A DNA stretch of 64,000 nt from Thermococcus thioreducens (GCF_002214545.1 NZ_CP015105.1:1-64000); one strand, 5' to 3'. Numbered from the stretch's first letter, positions 28,289 to 37,478 are shown. Made by a program: numbers and translations. Notes: generated from the letters alone by a model not told the origin.

Positions 28289-29305
28289 ATGATTCCGGTA
28301 CCCCTAGTGCGGAGACTCCTCAGAATGAAGGTCAAGGTCAGCAGGAACCGGCTCCTGCAGATAGCCACCCTTGTGCTCCTGCTGGCGGTTGTTTTCGCGT
28401 TTCTGTTCATGTATTTCGAGAACGTGGGCTTTTACACGGCCTTTTACTGGGCGGTCATAACGATGGCCACGATCGGGTACGGTGATATAACACCCCAGAC
28501 CGAGGCCGGGCGCGCGGTGGCTATGGTCGCTGCCGTTGCCGGAATCTCCACTTTTACGGCCCTTGTTTCAATTCTGGCCGAATACTTTATTTCATCGTCT
28601 CTAAGGAGGATGATGGGCATGCACAGGGTCAACTATTCCGGGCACTACGTGATAATCGGTCGGGGGAGCAGCATCCCGAGCTGCGTGGATGAACTCATGG
28701 CGGCGATTTCCAGTGGAGAGGTGGAGATGCGACCCATAGTGGTGGTCTTTCCAGATGAAAGTGAGAGGAAGAAGGTCGAGCTTCCAGAGGAAGTGGAGGT
28801 TCTCATAGGCGACCCGACGAATCCGGAAACGCTGGAGCGCGCCCATGTGAGAGAGGCTTCCTACGTCATCCTCGCCCTGGAGGACGACTCGAAGTCCGTC
28901 TTCACGACCCTCATGGTGAAGCGCATGTCTAACGCGAAGGTCTTCGTCGAGGCCCTCCGTGGGGAGAGCCTGGAGCTTCTCAAGGGGGCCGGAGCCGATA
29001 GGGTGATACTCAGCAGGAGCCTCGCGGGAAGGCTTCTCGCCAGCTCCGTTTTCGAGCCGGAAGTGGTAGACGTCATAGATGATCTTACCACATCAACAGG
29101 TGGCTATGACATCTCCGTTCTGGAGCGTAAGAACCTCTGGGGTGTCCCATACGTCGAGGCCATGAAGCGCCTCCGTGAGGAGGGCTACTTCCTCCTTGGC
29201 TACTACTGGGAAAGGCCCGTCCTCAGCCCTGCACTGGACGAGAGAATCCCTAAGGGATCCAAACTGATCGTTATACGGTCCGGCTCTTCCAGTGGAAAAA
29301 ATTGA
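28289..29305 (+). CDS. Potassium channel with RCK/TrkA-N domain (MthK-like)
   Basis: 338 residues from ATG 28289 (GTG 28280 also in frame); the TATA (ttttttaaag, 28258-28267) about 26 nt upstream suggests a leaderless mRNA. Two transmembrane helices (about 25-45 and 80-105) flank a pore loop carrying the K+ selectivity filter TIGYGD (about 61-66). The cytosolic part has a Rossmann RCK domain starting HYVIIGRGSSIPS (about 120-132) and a C-terminal RCK_C/TrkA-C domain. This is the gated K+ channel design of MthK. The glycine motif GRGSSIP departs from GxGxxG, so NAD binding is uncertain. ORB 4 lies about 70 bases before the start and an ORB core spans its stop region. Confidence 0.85.
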   Translation: MIPVPLVRRLLRMKVKVSRNRLLQIATLVLLLAVVFAFLFMYFENVGFYTAFYWAVITMATIGYGDITPQTEAGRAVAMVAAVAGISTFTALVSILAEYFISSSLRRMMGMHRVNYSGHYVIIGRGSSIPSCVDELMAAISSGEVEMRPIVVVFPDESERKKVELPEEVEVLIGDPTNPETLERAHVREASYVILALEDDSKSVFTTLMVKRMSNAKVFVEALRGESLELLKGAGADRVILSRSLAGRLLASSVFEPEVVDVIDDLTTSTGGYDISVLERKNLWGVPYVEAMKRLREEGYFLLGYYWERPVLSPALDERIPKGSKLIVIRSGSSSGKN

Positions 29306-29492
29306 TGGTGTTGCTTTATTCCCTTTGTACTCCACCACATGCCCTGTTTCAGCGCATAACGGTTCTTCGGGGGCAGGGATTTGCAATATTTCTTAACACA
29401 TGGCAGTTTCAGCCACCTCTCCATCGGAAAGAAAAGTATATAACCCTTTGACTTTTTACCCCTATGAAAGGTAGGTGTAGAGGGTGAGTGAG

Positions 29493-32003
29493 ATGCCACG
29501 GAAGAAGAAGGCTGACGATGAAATAAAAGAGCTCGAAGAGTTTGAGGAGCTCGACATCGTTGAGGAGTCACCATCAAGCTCAACCAAGAAAAAGAAGGAG
29601 AAGGAAATAAAGACCCTTGAAGACCTCCCTGGTGTTGGGCCAGCCACTGCCGAGAAGCTCCGCGAGGCTGGCTACGACAGCATCGAGGCCATAGCTGTTG
29701 CATCTCCAATGGAGCTCAAGGAGATAGCTGGCATAAGTGAGGGTGCGGCCCTCAAGATAATCCAGGCCGCAAGGGAAGCGGCAAACATCGGAACCTTCAT
29801 GAGAGCAGATGAGTACATGGAGAAGAGGAAGACTATAGGCAGGATTTCCACTGGAAGCAAGAGCCTCGACAAGCTCGTCGGCGGTGGGGTCGAGACCCAG
29901 GCTATAACAGAGGTCTTTGGAGAGTTCGGTAGCGGGAAGTGCTTTGCCAAGGACACGAAAGTTTATTATGAGAACGACACCCTGGTTCACTTTGAGACCA
30001 TTGAGGAGATGTACGAGAAGTACAGGGCCTTGGGCGGGGAAGTTCCCTTTGACACTGGCTTTGCGGTTCCACTGGAAACCGTCAGTGTCTACACTTTTGA
30101 TCCTGCGACCGGAGAAATAAAGCGCACTAAGGCATCTTATCTGTACCGCGAGCGGGTCAGGAAAATACTTCATCTTAACCTCTCCCGGGGGCGGAAGCTC
30201 CGGATAACCGCAGTTCATCCTGTTCTTGTCTTTAGAAACGGCCTCCAGTGGGTTCGTGCTGGGGAGCTTAGGGAAGGCGACGTTGTGGTCGGGATCCGCA
30301 AGGTTCCTGCAAATTCTCTGGAAGTTCTAGAGGAGAAGGCGTACTTCCTCGGTCTCTTTGTCGCTGAGGGTACATCCAACCCGCTCTCGATAACAACGTC
30401 CTCGGAGAAGCTCAGGGATTTCATAGTGGAGTTCATCAGGAAGTACGACGGCTACGACCCCACCGTTGAGATGAGACGCGGCCTTTACAGGATACTCCTT
30501 AGGAAGAAGACCGCCGAGTGGCTCGGCGGCATCGCGGCGTCAACGGCCGAGACAAAATCCGTTCCAGAGGAAATACTCAACGGGGATGAGAGGGCAGTAA
30601 CCAGCTTCCTCGCCGGCTACCTCGACGGTGATGGCCACGTTGCCGGATCCCACATTGAGTTCGTCACCAAGAGCAAAGACCTTATGGAAGGCCTCGTCTT
30701 CCTGCTGAAGCGCCTCGGGATTTCCCCAACGGTCTCCGAGAAGGTCATAAACGGAGAAACCTACTACAGGATTTTCATAACTGGTGAGGACAGGGCTTCC
30801 TTCAGCTCTGTTCTTGAGGTTTCCCTCATCAAGAACTCGGAGCTACCTGGGGGCGGCGTTGGTCGTTATCCCCCGGCAGTGGCCAGGTACCTCTCTGCCC
30901 TTTACTCTGAATTCAGGCTGCCAAAGAGGGAGGGTGAAACTGCATACCACATTCTGACACGCAGTAAGAACGTCTGGTTCACCGAGAGAACCCTCGAAAG
31001 GATCTCTGACTACTTCAGGGATGCTCTCAACAGGCTTGAACTCACAAAGAAAGCAATTGAAAACGGGGAGAAACCAGAGCTTCCGTTCCCGTGGACGGTT
31101 CTCAGGAAGTATGGCTTTACCGATAGGCAGATTTCGAACTACCGTACGAGAGGACTTCCAAAGCGCGAACCCCTTAGGGGTAGGGTGGTCTCGGCTCTCC
31201 TGCGTGAGATTGAAGAGCACGAGAAGATTGCCAGAAAAGCCATTGAATTTATTGAGCTCGTCAAAAAGCTGGAGTTCTACGAGGTAAAGTCCGTTGAACT
31301 GGTTGAATACAACGACTGGGTCTACGACCTCGTTGTTCCAGAGACTCACAACTTCATAGCCCCGAACGGCCTCGTCCTCCACAACACCCAGCTGGCCCAC
31401 ACCCTCGCGGTGATGGTTCAGCTCCCCGAGGAAGAGGGCGGCCTCCACGGTTCGGTCATCTGGATAGACACCGAGAACACCTTCAGGCCCGAGAGAATAA
31501 GGCAGATCGCCGAGAACCGAGGCCTTGACCCCGATGAGACGCTCAAGAACATCTACGTGGCCAGGGCCTTCAACAGCAACCACCAGATGCTCCTCATCGA
31601 GAAGGCGGAAGAGATAATCAAGGAGAAGGCCGAGACAGACAGGCCAGTGAAGCTCCTCGTCGTCGATTCTCTCATGGCCCACTTCAGGAGCGAGTACGTC
31701 GGCAGGGGGACTCTAGCGGAGAGACAGCAGAAGCTGGCCAAGCACCTCTCGGATCTGCACAGGATAGCGGACCTCTACGACATAGCGGTCTTCGTTACCA
31801 ACCAGGTGCAGGCGAAGCCCGATGCCTTCTTCGGTGACCCAACGAGGCCCGTTGGCGGTCACATCCTGGCCCACAGCGCGACCCTTAGGATATATCTCAG
31901 GAAAGGTAAGGCCGGGAAGCGCGTCGCCAGGCTTATAGACAGCCCGCACCTTCCAGAGGGTGAGGCGATCTTCAGGATAACTGACAAGGGCGTCGAGGAC
32001 TGA
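29493..32003 (+). CDS. radA: DNA repair/recombinase RadA, split by an intein
   Basis: 836 residues as translated, 354 after intein removal. ATG 29493 has GGTGAG close upstream (GTG 29484 possible); promoter tatataaccc near 29438. Order: acidic N-terminus, helix-hairpin-helix DNA-binding domain [19 protein letters not shown], then the RecA/Rad51 ATPase core. The Walker A GEFGSGK|TQ is interrupted after its Lys by the intein. Walker B is [11 protein letters not shown], and the L2 and C-terminal regions ([20 protein letters not shown]) are normal. Catalyses strand exchange in homologous recombination. nucS lies 35 bases downstream and may share the transcript. Confidence 0.95.
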   Translation: MPRKKKADDEIKELEEFEELDIVEESPSSSTKKKKEKEIKTLEDLPGVGPATAEKLREAGYDSIEAIAVASPMELKEIAGISEGAALKIIQAAREAANIGTFMRADEYMEKRKTIGRISTGSKSLDKLVGGGVETQAITEVFGEFGSGKCFAKDTKVYYENDTLVHFETIEEMYEKYRALGGEVPFDTGFAVPLETVSVYTFDPATGEIKRTKASYLYRERVRKILHLNLSRGRKLRITAVHPVLVFRNGLQWVRAGELREGDVVVGIRKVPANSLEVLEEKAYFLGLFVAEGTSNPLSITTSSEKLRDFIVEFIRKYDGYDPTVEMRRGLYRILLRKKTAEWLGGIAASTAETKSVPEEILNGDERAVTSFLAGYLDGDGHVAGSHIEFVTKSKDLMEGLVFLLKRLGISPTVSEKVINGETYYRIFITGEDRASFSSVLEVSLIKNSELPGGGVGRYPPAVARYLSALYSEFRLPKREGETAYHILTRSKNVWFTERTLERISDYFRDALNRLELTKKAIENGEKPELPFPWTVLRKYGFTDRQISNYRTRGLPKREPLRGRVVSALLREIEEHEKIARKAIEFIELVKKLEFYEVKSVELVEYNDWVYDLVVPETHNFIAPNGLVLHNTQLAHTLAVMVQLPEEEGGLHGSVIWIDTENTFRPERIRQIAENRGLDPDETLKNIYVARAFNSNHQMLLIEKAEEIIKEKAETDRPVKLLVVDSLMAHFRSEYVGRGTLAERQQKLAKHLSDLHRIADLYDIAVFVTNQVQAKPDAFFGDPTRPVGGHILAHSATLRIYLRKGKAGKRVARLIDSPHLPEGEAIFRITDKGVED
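29940..31385 (+). mobile_element. RadA intein with LAGLIDADG homing endonuclease
   Basis: 482-codon in-frame insertion between Lys and Thr of the RadA P-loop. It starts with Cys ([10 protein letters not shown]), ends with the HN dipeptide (GLVLHN) and is followed by Thr as the +1 nucleophile, so all splicing residues are intact. Block B-like TAVHPVL is present (TxxH). The central part has two LAGLIDADG motifs, [11 protein letters not shown] and [11 protein letters not shown], so it is a full-size intein probably able to home. An ORB-core 10-mer occurs at 30068-30077. Confidence 0.93.
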
Positions 32004-32038
32004 GTTAGCTTTTTAACCCCTCTTCTTTACTTCGTCCC

Positions 32039-32791
32039 ATGTCAAAAGTTGAGGCCGTTCAGAACCCCTCCCGCGATGAGCTCATGAGGATGGTTGATTC
32101 TGCCCTGTCAGCCGAGGCAATGCTGACGATATTCGCCCGATGTAAGGTTCACTACGATGGAAGGGCCAAGAGCGAGCTCGGCTCCGGCGACAGGGTGATA
32201 ATAATCAAGCCCGATGGTGCCTTCCTCATCCACCAGAGCAGGAAGAGGGAACCCGTCAACTGGCAGCCGCCGGGGAGCTTCGTGATGATGGAGGAGCGCG
32301 ATGGGATTCTAGTCCTCCGCTCTGTCCGGCGAAAGCCGAAGGAGATACTTGAAGTCGAGCTTGAGGAAGTCTATCTGATCTCCCTGTTCAAGGCTGAGGA
32401 CTATGAGGAGCTTGCCTTGACCGGAAGCGAGGCAGAGATGGCGGAGATGGTATTCCGGAACCCTGAGCTTATCGAGCCGGGCTTCAAGCCTCTCTTCCGG
32501 GAGAAGCAGATCGGCCACGGCATAGTGGACATTCTGGGGCGCGATAGGGACGGAAACCTCGTCGTCCTTGAGCTGAAGCGCAGGAAGGCTGACCTCCATG
32601 CCGTCAGCCAGCTTAAGCGCTACGTTGAAGCGCTGAAAAGAGAACACGAGACTGTGAGGGGGATACTGGTAGCACCGTCCCTTACCGCTGGTGCAAAGAA
32701 GCTCCTCGAAAAGGAGGGCCTTGAGTTCAGAAGGGTTCAGCCGCCGAAGAGGGAAAAGTTCGGAAGGGGCAGACAGAAAACCCTGTTTTAG
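32039..32791 (+). CDS. nucS: Mismatch-specific endonuclease NucS/EndoMS
   Basis: 250 residues, the family's normal length. N-terminal dimerisation/DNA-binding beta domain and C-terminal RecB-like nuclease with the core GIVDILGRDRDGNLVVLELKRRKA (split: Asp in GIVDILG, ELKRRKAD; about 161-185) and QLKRYV (about 192). In Thermococcales it cleaves both strands at mismatches. The C-terminus RGRQKTLF is a PIP-type PCNA-binding peptide. Pairing with radA is conserved in this order and suggests repair of the cut ends by recombination. ATG 32039 without strong RBS; TATA-like gctttttaacc near 32006. Confidence 0.93.
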   Translation: MSKVEAVQNPSRDELMRMVDSALSAEAMLTIFARCKVHYDGRAKSELGSGDRVIIIKPDGAFLIHQSRKREPVNWQPPGSFVMMEERDGILVLRSVRRKPKEILEVELEEVYLISLFKAEDYEELALTGSEAEMAEMVFRNPELIEPGFKPLFREKQIGHGIVDILGRDRDGNLVVLELKRRKADLHAVSQLKRYVEALKREHETVRGILVAPSLTAGAKKLLEKEGLEFRRVQPPKREKFGRGRQKTLF

Positions 32792-33168
32792 CCTATGTCC
32801 ATCTCCTGCGGCAACATCTCGCGAACCCTGACCACAAGCACCGAGTTCCTCTTCCTCACCTCAACTATCCTGCCGAGGCCGAGGAGCTTCACCTGTGCCC
32901 GGCACACTGTCACTTCTCTCTCGTCGCTATCCTCCCATGGAATCCTCTGCTCCATGCTCTCCAGGCGGAGTATCTCCGCCAGGAGTCCCTCCGTGCCCAC
33001 GGTGACGTCTTGGAAGGTCTCGTAGGTGAGGAAGACCCTTCCAAGCTCTTTAGCTCTTTCAAGTGCAATAACGTTCCTCGCGCTCCTTAGTTCAAGTGTC
33101 TTGTACGGGCTCCTCAAAAGCTCATCGAGAACTCGTCTCGCGATTCCGGCGAGGGTTATCGCCTCCAT
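32788..33168 (-). CDS. DUF473-like conserved archaeal protein
   Basis: 126 residues, soluble: helix-rich start MEAITLAGIARRVLDELLRS, a central part with LELRSARNVIAL and a beta-rich end LGLGRIVEVRKRNSVLVVRV. This resembles the archaeal DUF473 family, of unknown function; the family name is from memory. ATG 33168 has GAGGTGGGAG upstream, which overlaps the stop of the PAC2-family gene, so the two form an operon. Converges with nucS, overlapping by four bases. Confidence 0.65.
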   Translation of the reverse strand: MEAITLAGIARRVLDELLRSPYKTLELRSARNVIALERAKELGRVFLTYETFQDVTVGTEGLLAEILRLESMEQRIPWEDSDEREVTVCRAQVKLLGLGRIVEVRKRNSVLVVRVREMLPQEMDIG

Positions 33169-33177
33169 ACTCCCACC

Positions 33178-33906
33178 TCACAGGTAGATGCTCTCGTACT
33201 GCTTCTCGGCCTTTCTCCTCGCCTGCTCCATCTGCTCGTGCATCTTCCTCAGCTGGGCCTCTATCATCTCCGCCTCCTTGATGAGCGGCTCCGTTGAGAC
33301 CTCTATTGGCGTCAGCTTCTTGAGGATCTCTATGACGTTCGCCGCTGCCCTCGGATCGGGTCTGTCCCCGAAGGTCTCGCCGAGAAGGACGTAGGCGTCG
33401 AGTTTTTCCTTGCTCGCCTCCCAGAGGAGCTTCCCGCTCATTCCCATTATCGAGCCGTACTGGAGGATTTTCACGCCCAGGTTCTCAAGCTCCCTGTTCA
33501 GCTCTTCCTTGGCCCCAACACCCCAGACGTCCATCTTCTCCTTGAAGAGCCCTATACCTATGCCGCCGAGGGATATTACCTTCCGGGCGTTGTTCTCTTT
33601 GAGGTACCTCACGAGCTCCCTCGCTATCTCGCTCACGAGGGTTGGGGGCACGTAGATGTCGGCTGTTGCCAGTATTATGTTGTCCTTCCCGTAGAACCTG
33701 AGCGGGGGGTTTGGCTTCCCATCGAGGATCAGTGCCATGGGCGGGATGAACGGGCTCTCCACGTAGCCTATCATCTCCATTCCGAGTTCTTTGGCTAAGA
33801 AGTTGGCCGCTATGTGGCCGACCAGGCCTATTCCGGGATAGCCCTCTATCAGGATGGGGTTCTTTATCTCCGGCAGAACTATCTTGACCGGACTCCCGTT
33901 TTCCAC
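33178..33906 (-). CDS. PAC2-family proteasome assembly chaperone (PbaA/PbaB-like)
   Basis: 242 residues from GTG 33906 (GGTGGT three bases upstream; an upstream TTG at 33936 would overlap the TATA region). PAC2 core: ILIEGYPGIGLVGHIAANFL (about 17-36), then VISLGGIGIGL and ILQYGSIMGMSGKLLWEA (about 155-172). A charged coiled-coil tail ends SIYL, whose last three residues are a HbYX motif (Ile-Tyr-Leu). Archaeal Pba proteins with HbYX tails dock on the 20S proteasome alpha ring and help assembly or degradation; that role is likely here. The neighbouring DUF473-like gene is co-transcribed. Confidence 0.85.
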   Translation of the reverse strand: MENGSPVKIVLPEIKNPILIEGYPGIGLVGHIAANFLAKELGMEMIGYVESPFIPPMALILDGKPNPPLRFYGKDNIILATADIYVPPTLVSEIARELVRYLKENNARKVISLGGIGIGLFKEKMDVWGVGAKEELNRELENLGVKILQYGSIMGMSGKLLWEASKEKLDAYVLLGETFGDRPDPRAAANVIEILKKLTPIEVSTEPLIKEAEMIEAQLRKMHEQMEQARRKAEKQYESIYL

Positions 33907-33962
33907 GGTACCACCCCCGGAGAAATTTAGTTCCAAAAGGTTATTAAATTTTCGTTTCCCGC

Positions 33963-34175
33963 TTAGGTGCTCCCCTTAAGTTCCCCCTTTATTCTCCGCT
34001 CGTACCAGATGAAGCCACCGATTATCCAACCCACCATAAAGGCCACAAACCAGCCGGCCGAAGGTCTGATACCAGAACCTAGCAGGTAGAACATGAGGAA
34101 AGTCCCAATGAACCAGCCGAGGATTCCTGCGAGAGTCCATGATAGGAGCCACTTAGTCCCGGGGTCGTTCAGCAT
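33963..34175 (-). CDS. Small two-helix membrane protein
   Basis: 70 residues from ATG 34175 (GGGGAG seven bases upstream; the in-frame TTG at 34187 overlaps that site). Two transmembrane helices, WLLSWTLAGILGWFIGTFLM and GWFVAFMVGWIIGGFIWY, separated by a short polar loop, with a basic C-terminus. Function unknown. It sits alone between the PAC2 operon and the divergent MTA phosphorylase gene. Confidence 0.6.
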   Translation of the reverse strand: MLNDPGTKWLLSWTLAGILGWFIGTFLMFYLLGSGIRPSAGWFVAFMVGWIIGGFIWYERRIKGELKGST

Positions 34176-34291
34176 AGATCTCCCCAAATTTCTCTTGGGG
34201 TTTCTCCGCCTTAAGCTTTGTTCCGGGCTTCATTTCCACTGGAAAAGCAATCCTTATATGCATGGAGCGAGCATTTAACACGGTGATGACC

Positions 34292-35065
34292 ATGCCGAAG
34301 ATAGGTATCATCGGCGGTTCCGGCGTCTACGGCGTCTTCGAGCCCAAGGAAACAGTGAAGGTCCACACCCCCTACGGCAGGCCTTCCGCTCCAGTGGAAA
34401 TAGGGGAGATAGGGGGCGTTGAGGTCGCCTTTATCCCGAGACACGGCAAGCACCACGAGTTCCCTCCGCACGAGGTTCCCTATAGGGCAAACATCTGGGC
34501 CCTCAAGGAGCTCGGCGTTGAGAGGGTTATCGGGATCACCGCCGTCGGCTCCCTCCGCGAGGAGTACAAGCCCGGCGACATCGTCATAACAGACCAGTTC
34601 ATTGACTTCACCAAAAAGCGTGACTACACCTTCTACAATGGGCCCCGCGTTGCCCACGTGAGCATGGCCGACCCATTCTGCCCTGAGATGAGGAGGATAT
34701 TCTACGAGACGGCAAAAGAGCTCGGCTTTTCCGTCCACGAAAAGGGCACCTACGTCTGCATTGAAGGCCCGAGGTTCTCAACGCGCGCTGAGAGCTTCAT
34801 GTTCAGGCAGTACGCCCACATCATTGGCATGACCCTCGTGCCGGAGATAAACCTCGCCAGGGAGCTTGGAATGTGCTATGCAAACATAGCGACCGTTACC
34901 GACTACGACGTCTGGGCTGACAAGCCCGTTGACGCTCAGGAGGTTCTCAAGGTGATGAAGGAAAACAACTACAAGGTTCAGGAACTGCTCAAGAAGGCCG
35001 TTCCCAGGATCCCCGAGGAGAGGAAGTGCGGCTGTGCAGAGGTTCTGAAGACTATGTTCGTTTGA
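34292..35065 (+). CDS. mtnP: S-methyl-5'-thioadenosine phosphorylase
   Basis: 257 residues from the third in-frame ATG (34292), because GGTGATG is five bases upstream and the TATA (ttatatg, 34254) puts the mRNA start near 34280; ATG 34262 and 34286 are in frame. Splits 5'-methylthioadenosine with phosphate to adenine and methylthioribose 1-phosphate. Family II PNP/MTAP motifs: [11 protein letters not shown] (about 4-14), [15 protein letters not shown] (about 50-64), ITAVGSLRE (about 88-96), and GPRFSTRAE. The C-terminal CGCAEVL cysteines resemble those giving disulfide stability in Pyrococcus MTAP. Followed by the MTA/SAH deaminase, so two alternative MTA salvage routes are adjacent. Confidence 0.9.
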   Translation: MPKIGIIGGSGVYGVFEPKETVKVHTPYGRPSAPVEIGEIGGVEVAFIPRHGKHHEFPPHEVPYRANIWALKELGVERVIGITAVGSLREEYKPGDIVITDQFIDFTKKRDYTFYNGPRVAHVSMADPFCPEMRRIFYETAKELGFSVHEKGTYVCIEGPRFSTRAESFMFRQYAHIIGMTLVPEINLARELGMCYANIATVTDYDVWADKPVDAQEVLKVMKENNYKVQELLKKAVPRIPEERKCGCAEVLKTMFV

Positions 35066-35133
35066 TCTTTTCTTCTCCGACACATTTTTAACTTCCACCG
35101 GAAACACACCCCTTTAAAACAGGGGGGATGGTC

Positions 35134-36408
35134 ATGAGCATTCTCATCAAGAACGGTTACGTTGTCTACGGCGAGAATTTCGAAATCATCGAGGCCGACG
35201 TTCTGATCGAGGACAACAGGATTGTTAAGGTTGCAAAGGGCATCAATGAGTCCGCTGACACGGTCATAGACGCCAAGGGGCGCGTTGTCTCTCCGGCCTT
35301 CGTCAACCTCCACACACACTCTCCAATGGGCCTCTTCCGCGGTTTGGCTGACGATCTGCCCCTTATGGACTGGCTCCAGAACCACATATGGCCTCGGGAG
35401 GCGAAGCTCACGCGGGAGTACACCAAGGTTGGGGCATACCTCGGCGCGCTGGAGATGATAAAGGGCGGAACCAGCACGTTTCTCGACATGTACTTCTTCA
35501 TGGACGCCGTTGCGGAGGTTGTCCTTGAGTCTGGCCTCAGGGGCTACCTCTCCTATGGGATGATAGACCTCGGTGACCCCGAGAAGACCGAGAAGGAGCT
35601 CAAAGAGGCCCTCAGGGTGATGGAATTCATAGAGAAGCTCGGCTCCGATAGGGTTCACTTCGTCTTCGGGCCTCACGCACCGTACACCTGCTCCATAGCC
35701 CTCCTCAGGGAGGTCAGAAGGCTCGCGAACGAGCACGGCAAGCTCATCACCATCCACGTGAGCGAGACTATGGCGGAGATCGGCCAGATAAGCGAGCGCT
35801 ACGGCAAGAGCCCCGTGGTTTTGCTCGATGAAATCGGCTTCTTTGGGAGCGACGTCATCATCGCCCACGGCGTCTGGCTCGACAGCAGGGACATCCAAAT
35901 ACTCGCGAGGCACGGCGTCACCGTTGCCCACAATCCCGGCTCAAACATGAAGCTCGCGAGCGGCGTGATGCCCCTCCAGAGGCTGCTCAACGCGGGTGTG
36001 AACGTTGGCCTCGGCACCGATGGAAGCGCAAGCAACAACAACCTCGACATGCTCGACGAGATGAAGTTAGCGGCTCTCCTCCACAAGGTGCACAACCTCG
36101 ATCCAACGGTTGCCGATGCTAAAACTGTCTTCAGGATGGCGACCCTCAATGGGGCCAGGGCTTTGCACCTCAACGCCGGAGTCATAAAGGAGGGCTATTT
36201 GGCGGACATAGCAATCATCGACTTCAACCAGCCCCACTTGAGGCCGATTAACAACGTGATAAGCCACCTTGTCTATTCCGCCACCGGTAGCGACGTCGAG
36301 ACTACGATAGTCGACGGAAAAATCCTAATGCTCGACAGGGAAGTGCTCACGCTCGACGAGGAGAAGATAATTGACGAGGCCGAAAAAACGATAGAAAAGC
36401 TGGCCTAA
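35134..36408 (+). CDS. mtaD: 5-methylthioadenosine/S-adenosylhomocysteine deaminase (amidohydrolase)
   Basis: 424 residues from ATG 35134 (GGGGGG eight bases before; ATG 35128 possible). Amidohydrolase superfamily, ATZ/TRZ-like: metal ligands NLHTHSPMG (HxH, about 59-66), TIHVSETMAE (His, about 207), IAHGVWL (His, about 247) and GTDGSASNNNLD (Asp, about 293). Deaminates MTA, SAH or 5'-deoxyadenosine to the inosine forms. Its position 68 bases after mtnP supports a role in nucleoside salvage from SAM metabolism. A 16-nt palindrome (GACTGGCTAGCCAGTC, 36410-36425) follows the stop. Confidence 0.88.
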   Translation: MSILIKNGYVVYGENFEIIEADVLIEDNRIVKVAKGINESADTVIDAKGRVVSPAFVNLHTHSPMGLFRGLADDLPLMDWLQNHIWPREAKLTREYTKVGAYLGALEMIKGGTSTFLDMYFFMDAVAEVVLESGLRGYLSYGMIDLGDPEKTEKELKEALRVMEFIEKLGSDRVHFVFGPHAPYTCSIALLREVRRLANEHGKLITIHVSETMAEIGQISERYGKSPVVLLDEIGFFGSDVIIAHGVWLDSRDIQILARHGVTVAHNPGSNMKLASGVMPLQRLLNAGVNVGLGTDGSASNNNLDMLDEMKLAALLHKVHNLDPTVADAKTVFRMATLNGARALHLNAGVIKEGYLADIAIIDFNQPHLRPINNVISHLVYSATGSDVETTIVDGKILMLDREVLTLDEEKIIDEAEKTIEKLA

Positions 36409-36409
36409 A

Positions 36410-36425
36410 GACTGGCTAGCCAGTC
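36410..36425 (+). terminator. Palindrome after mtaD
   Basis: GACTGGCTAGCCAGTC, a perfect 16-base palindrome starting one base after the stop codon. It may be a transcript-end hairpin (very small loop) or a protein site; no U-run follows directly. Confidence 0.35.
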
Positions 36426-36476
36426 CGGATCGACGTTCACCTCATCTCTTTTTCTCCATGTTGGTCTTCCACTGCC

Positions 36477-36513
36477 CTCCTCTCCGTCCCGAAGAGCAAA
36501 GCTTGGAGAGGAG
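36477..36513. repeat. 9-bp inverted repeat in the spacer before the macrodomain gene
   Basis: CTCCTCTCC (36477-36485) and GGAGAGGAG (36505-36513) with a 19-nt loop: a stable purine/pyrimidine hairpin within 184 non-coding bases. Could belong to a small RNA or a transcript end. Confidence 0.4.
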
Positions 36514-36592
36514 AGATGTTGTAAGGCAAATCATAGTAATAAATCGCGCAAGGGTTAAATCCCTCTGAGTAATCCCTAAAACGGTGAGCCCG

Positions 36593-37144
36593 ATGGTCTC
36601 CTTCGAGATTGTCCGTGGGGACATAACCCGCTTTCCGGCGGAGGCCATAGTCAATGCCGCCAACCGCTATCTGGAACACGGCGGTGGCGTCGCCTATGCA
36701 ATAGCTAAGGCCGCCGCTGGAAATGCCCGCGAGTACATCAGAATAAGCAAGGAGGCGATGAGGGAGCAGCTCGGAAAGGGCTCCATTGAGCACGGAGAGG
36801 TCGTCGTTACTCCGGCTATGAGGCTTGAGAAATACGGAATCAGGTACGTCATCCACACGGTCGGGCCATACTGCGGCGGTCGCTGGGACGAGAACAAGAA
36901 GGAGAAGCTCAGGAAAGCCATCCTCGGCGCACTGAGGAAGGCCGATGAGCTTGGCATCAGGAGCGTGGCTTTTCCGGCCATAAGCGCCGGTATCTACGGC
37001 TGTCCCTTGGAGGGGGTCGTGAGGACGTTCAAGGAGGTTGTGGAGGGGTTCTCGACGGAAGCAATGAGCGTTGAGAGGGTTTACCTTGTGCTGTACTCGG
37101 AGAGGGATTACAGAACCGCGGTTGAAACCCTCGGTTTGGGCTGA
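36593..37144 (+). CDS. Macrodomain protein (ADP-ribose-binding / O-acetyl-ADP-ribose deacetylase-like)
   Basis: 183 residues from ATG 36593 (GGTGAG six bases upstream). A single stand-alone macrodomain: EIVRGDITRFPAEAIVNAAN (about 4-23) with the catalytic-type Asn, GGGVAYAIAKAAG-like loop (about 31-44), VIHTVGPYCGG (about 88-98) and AFPAISAGIYGCPLE (about 127-141). The sequence fits MacroD-type hydrolases acting on O-acetyl-ADP-ribose or mono-ADP-ribosylated targets. Own promoter likely (ggttaaatcc, near 36553). Confidence 0.87.
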   Translation: MVSFEIVRGDITRFPAEAIVNAANRYLEHGGGVAYAIAKAAAGNAREYIRISKEAMREQLGKGSIEHGEVVVTPAMRLEKYGIRYVIHTVGPYCGGRWDENKKEKLRKAILGALRKADELGIRSVAFPAISAGIYGCPLEGVVRTFKEVVEGFSTEAMSVERVYLVLYSERDYRTAVETLGLG

Positions 37145-37211
37145 GCACTTTAAACTTTATGCTGTAGAAAGGTATATAAATCTTCGAGTTAAAAAATTTG
37201 CTAGGAGTGCA

Positions 37212-37478
37212 ATGTCTTGCGAGAGGGTTGAGGAACTCATCAGAAAGCTTGCCCTTGGATTTATCATGCTGTTCCTCTCGGGCTTTCTGGTTATCTACTA
37301 CGCCATCCGGAAGCTGGCATGTGCATCAACGGGGCTGTGCTCATCGGCCCATTGGCCTGAGCCGCCGGGTATAAGCAGCGTTGACATGCTCGTCATGATT
37401 TTCGTCGTTTCCGTTGTTTTCTTTTCCGTCCTCTGGTATTTCTCGTCCAGCGGAACGGAAAAATCTGACAGGAAATAA
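37212..37478 (+). CDS. Small two-helix membrane protein
   Basis: 88 residues from ATG 37212, chosen because TAGGAGTG precedes it and a TATA (ggtatataaatc, about 37169-37180) lies about 35 nt upstream; the open frame extends further but only through the macrodomain gene. Two transmembrane helices (about 12-32 and 58-80), between them a Cys-containing outer loop (ACASTGLCSS). No family recognised. Next gene starts 15 bases on. Confidence 0.6.
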   Translation: MSCERVEELIRKLALGFIMLFLSGFLVIYYAIRKLACASTGLCSSAHWPEPPGISSVDMLVMIFVVSVVFFSVLWYFSSSGTEKSDRK

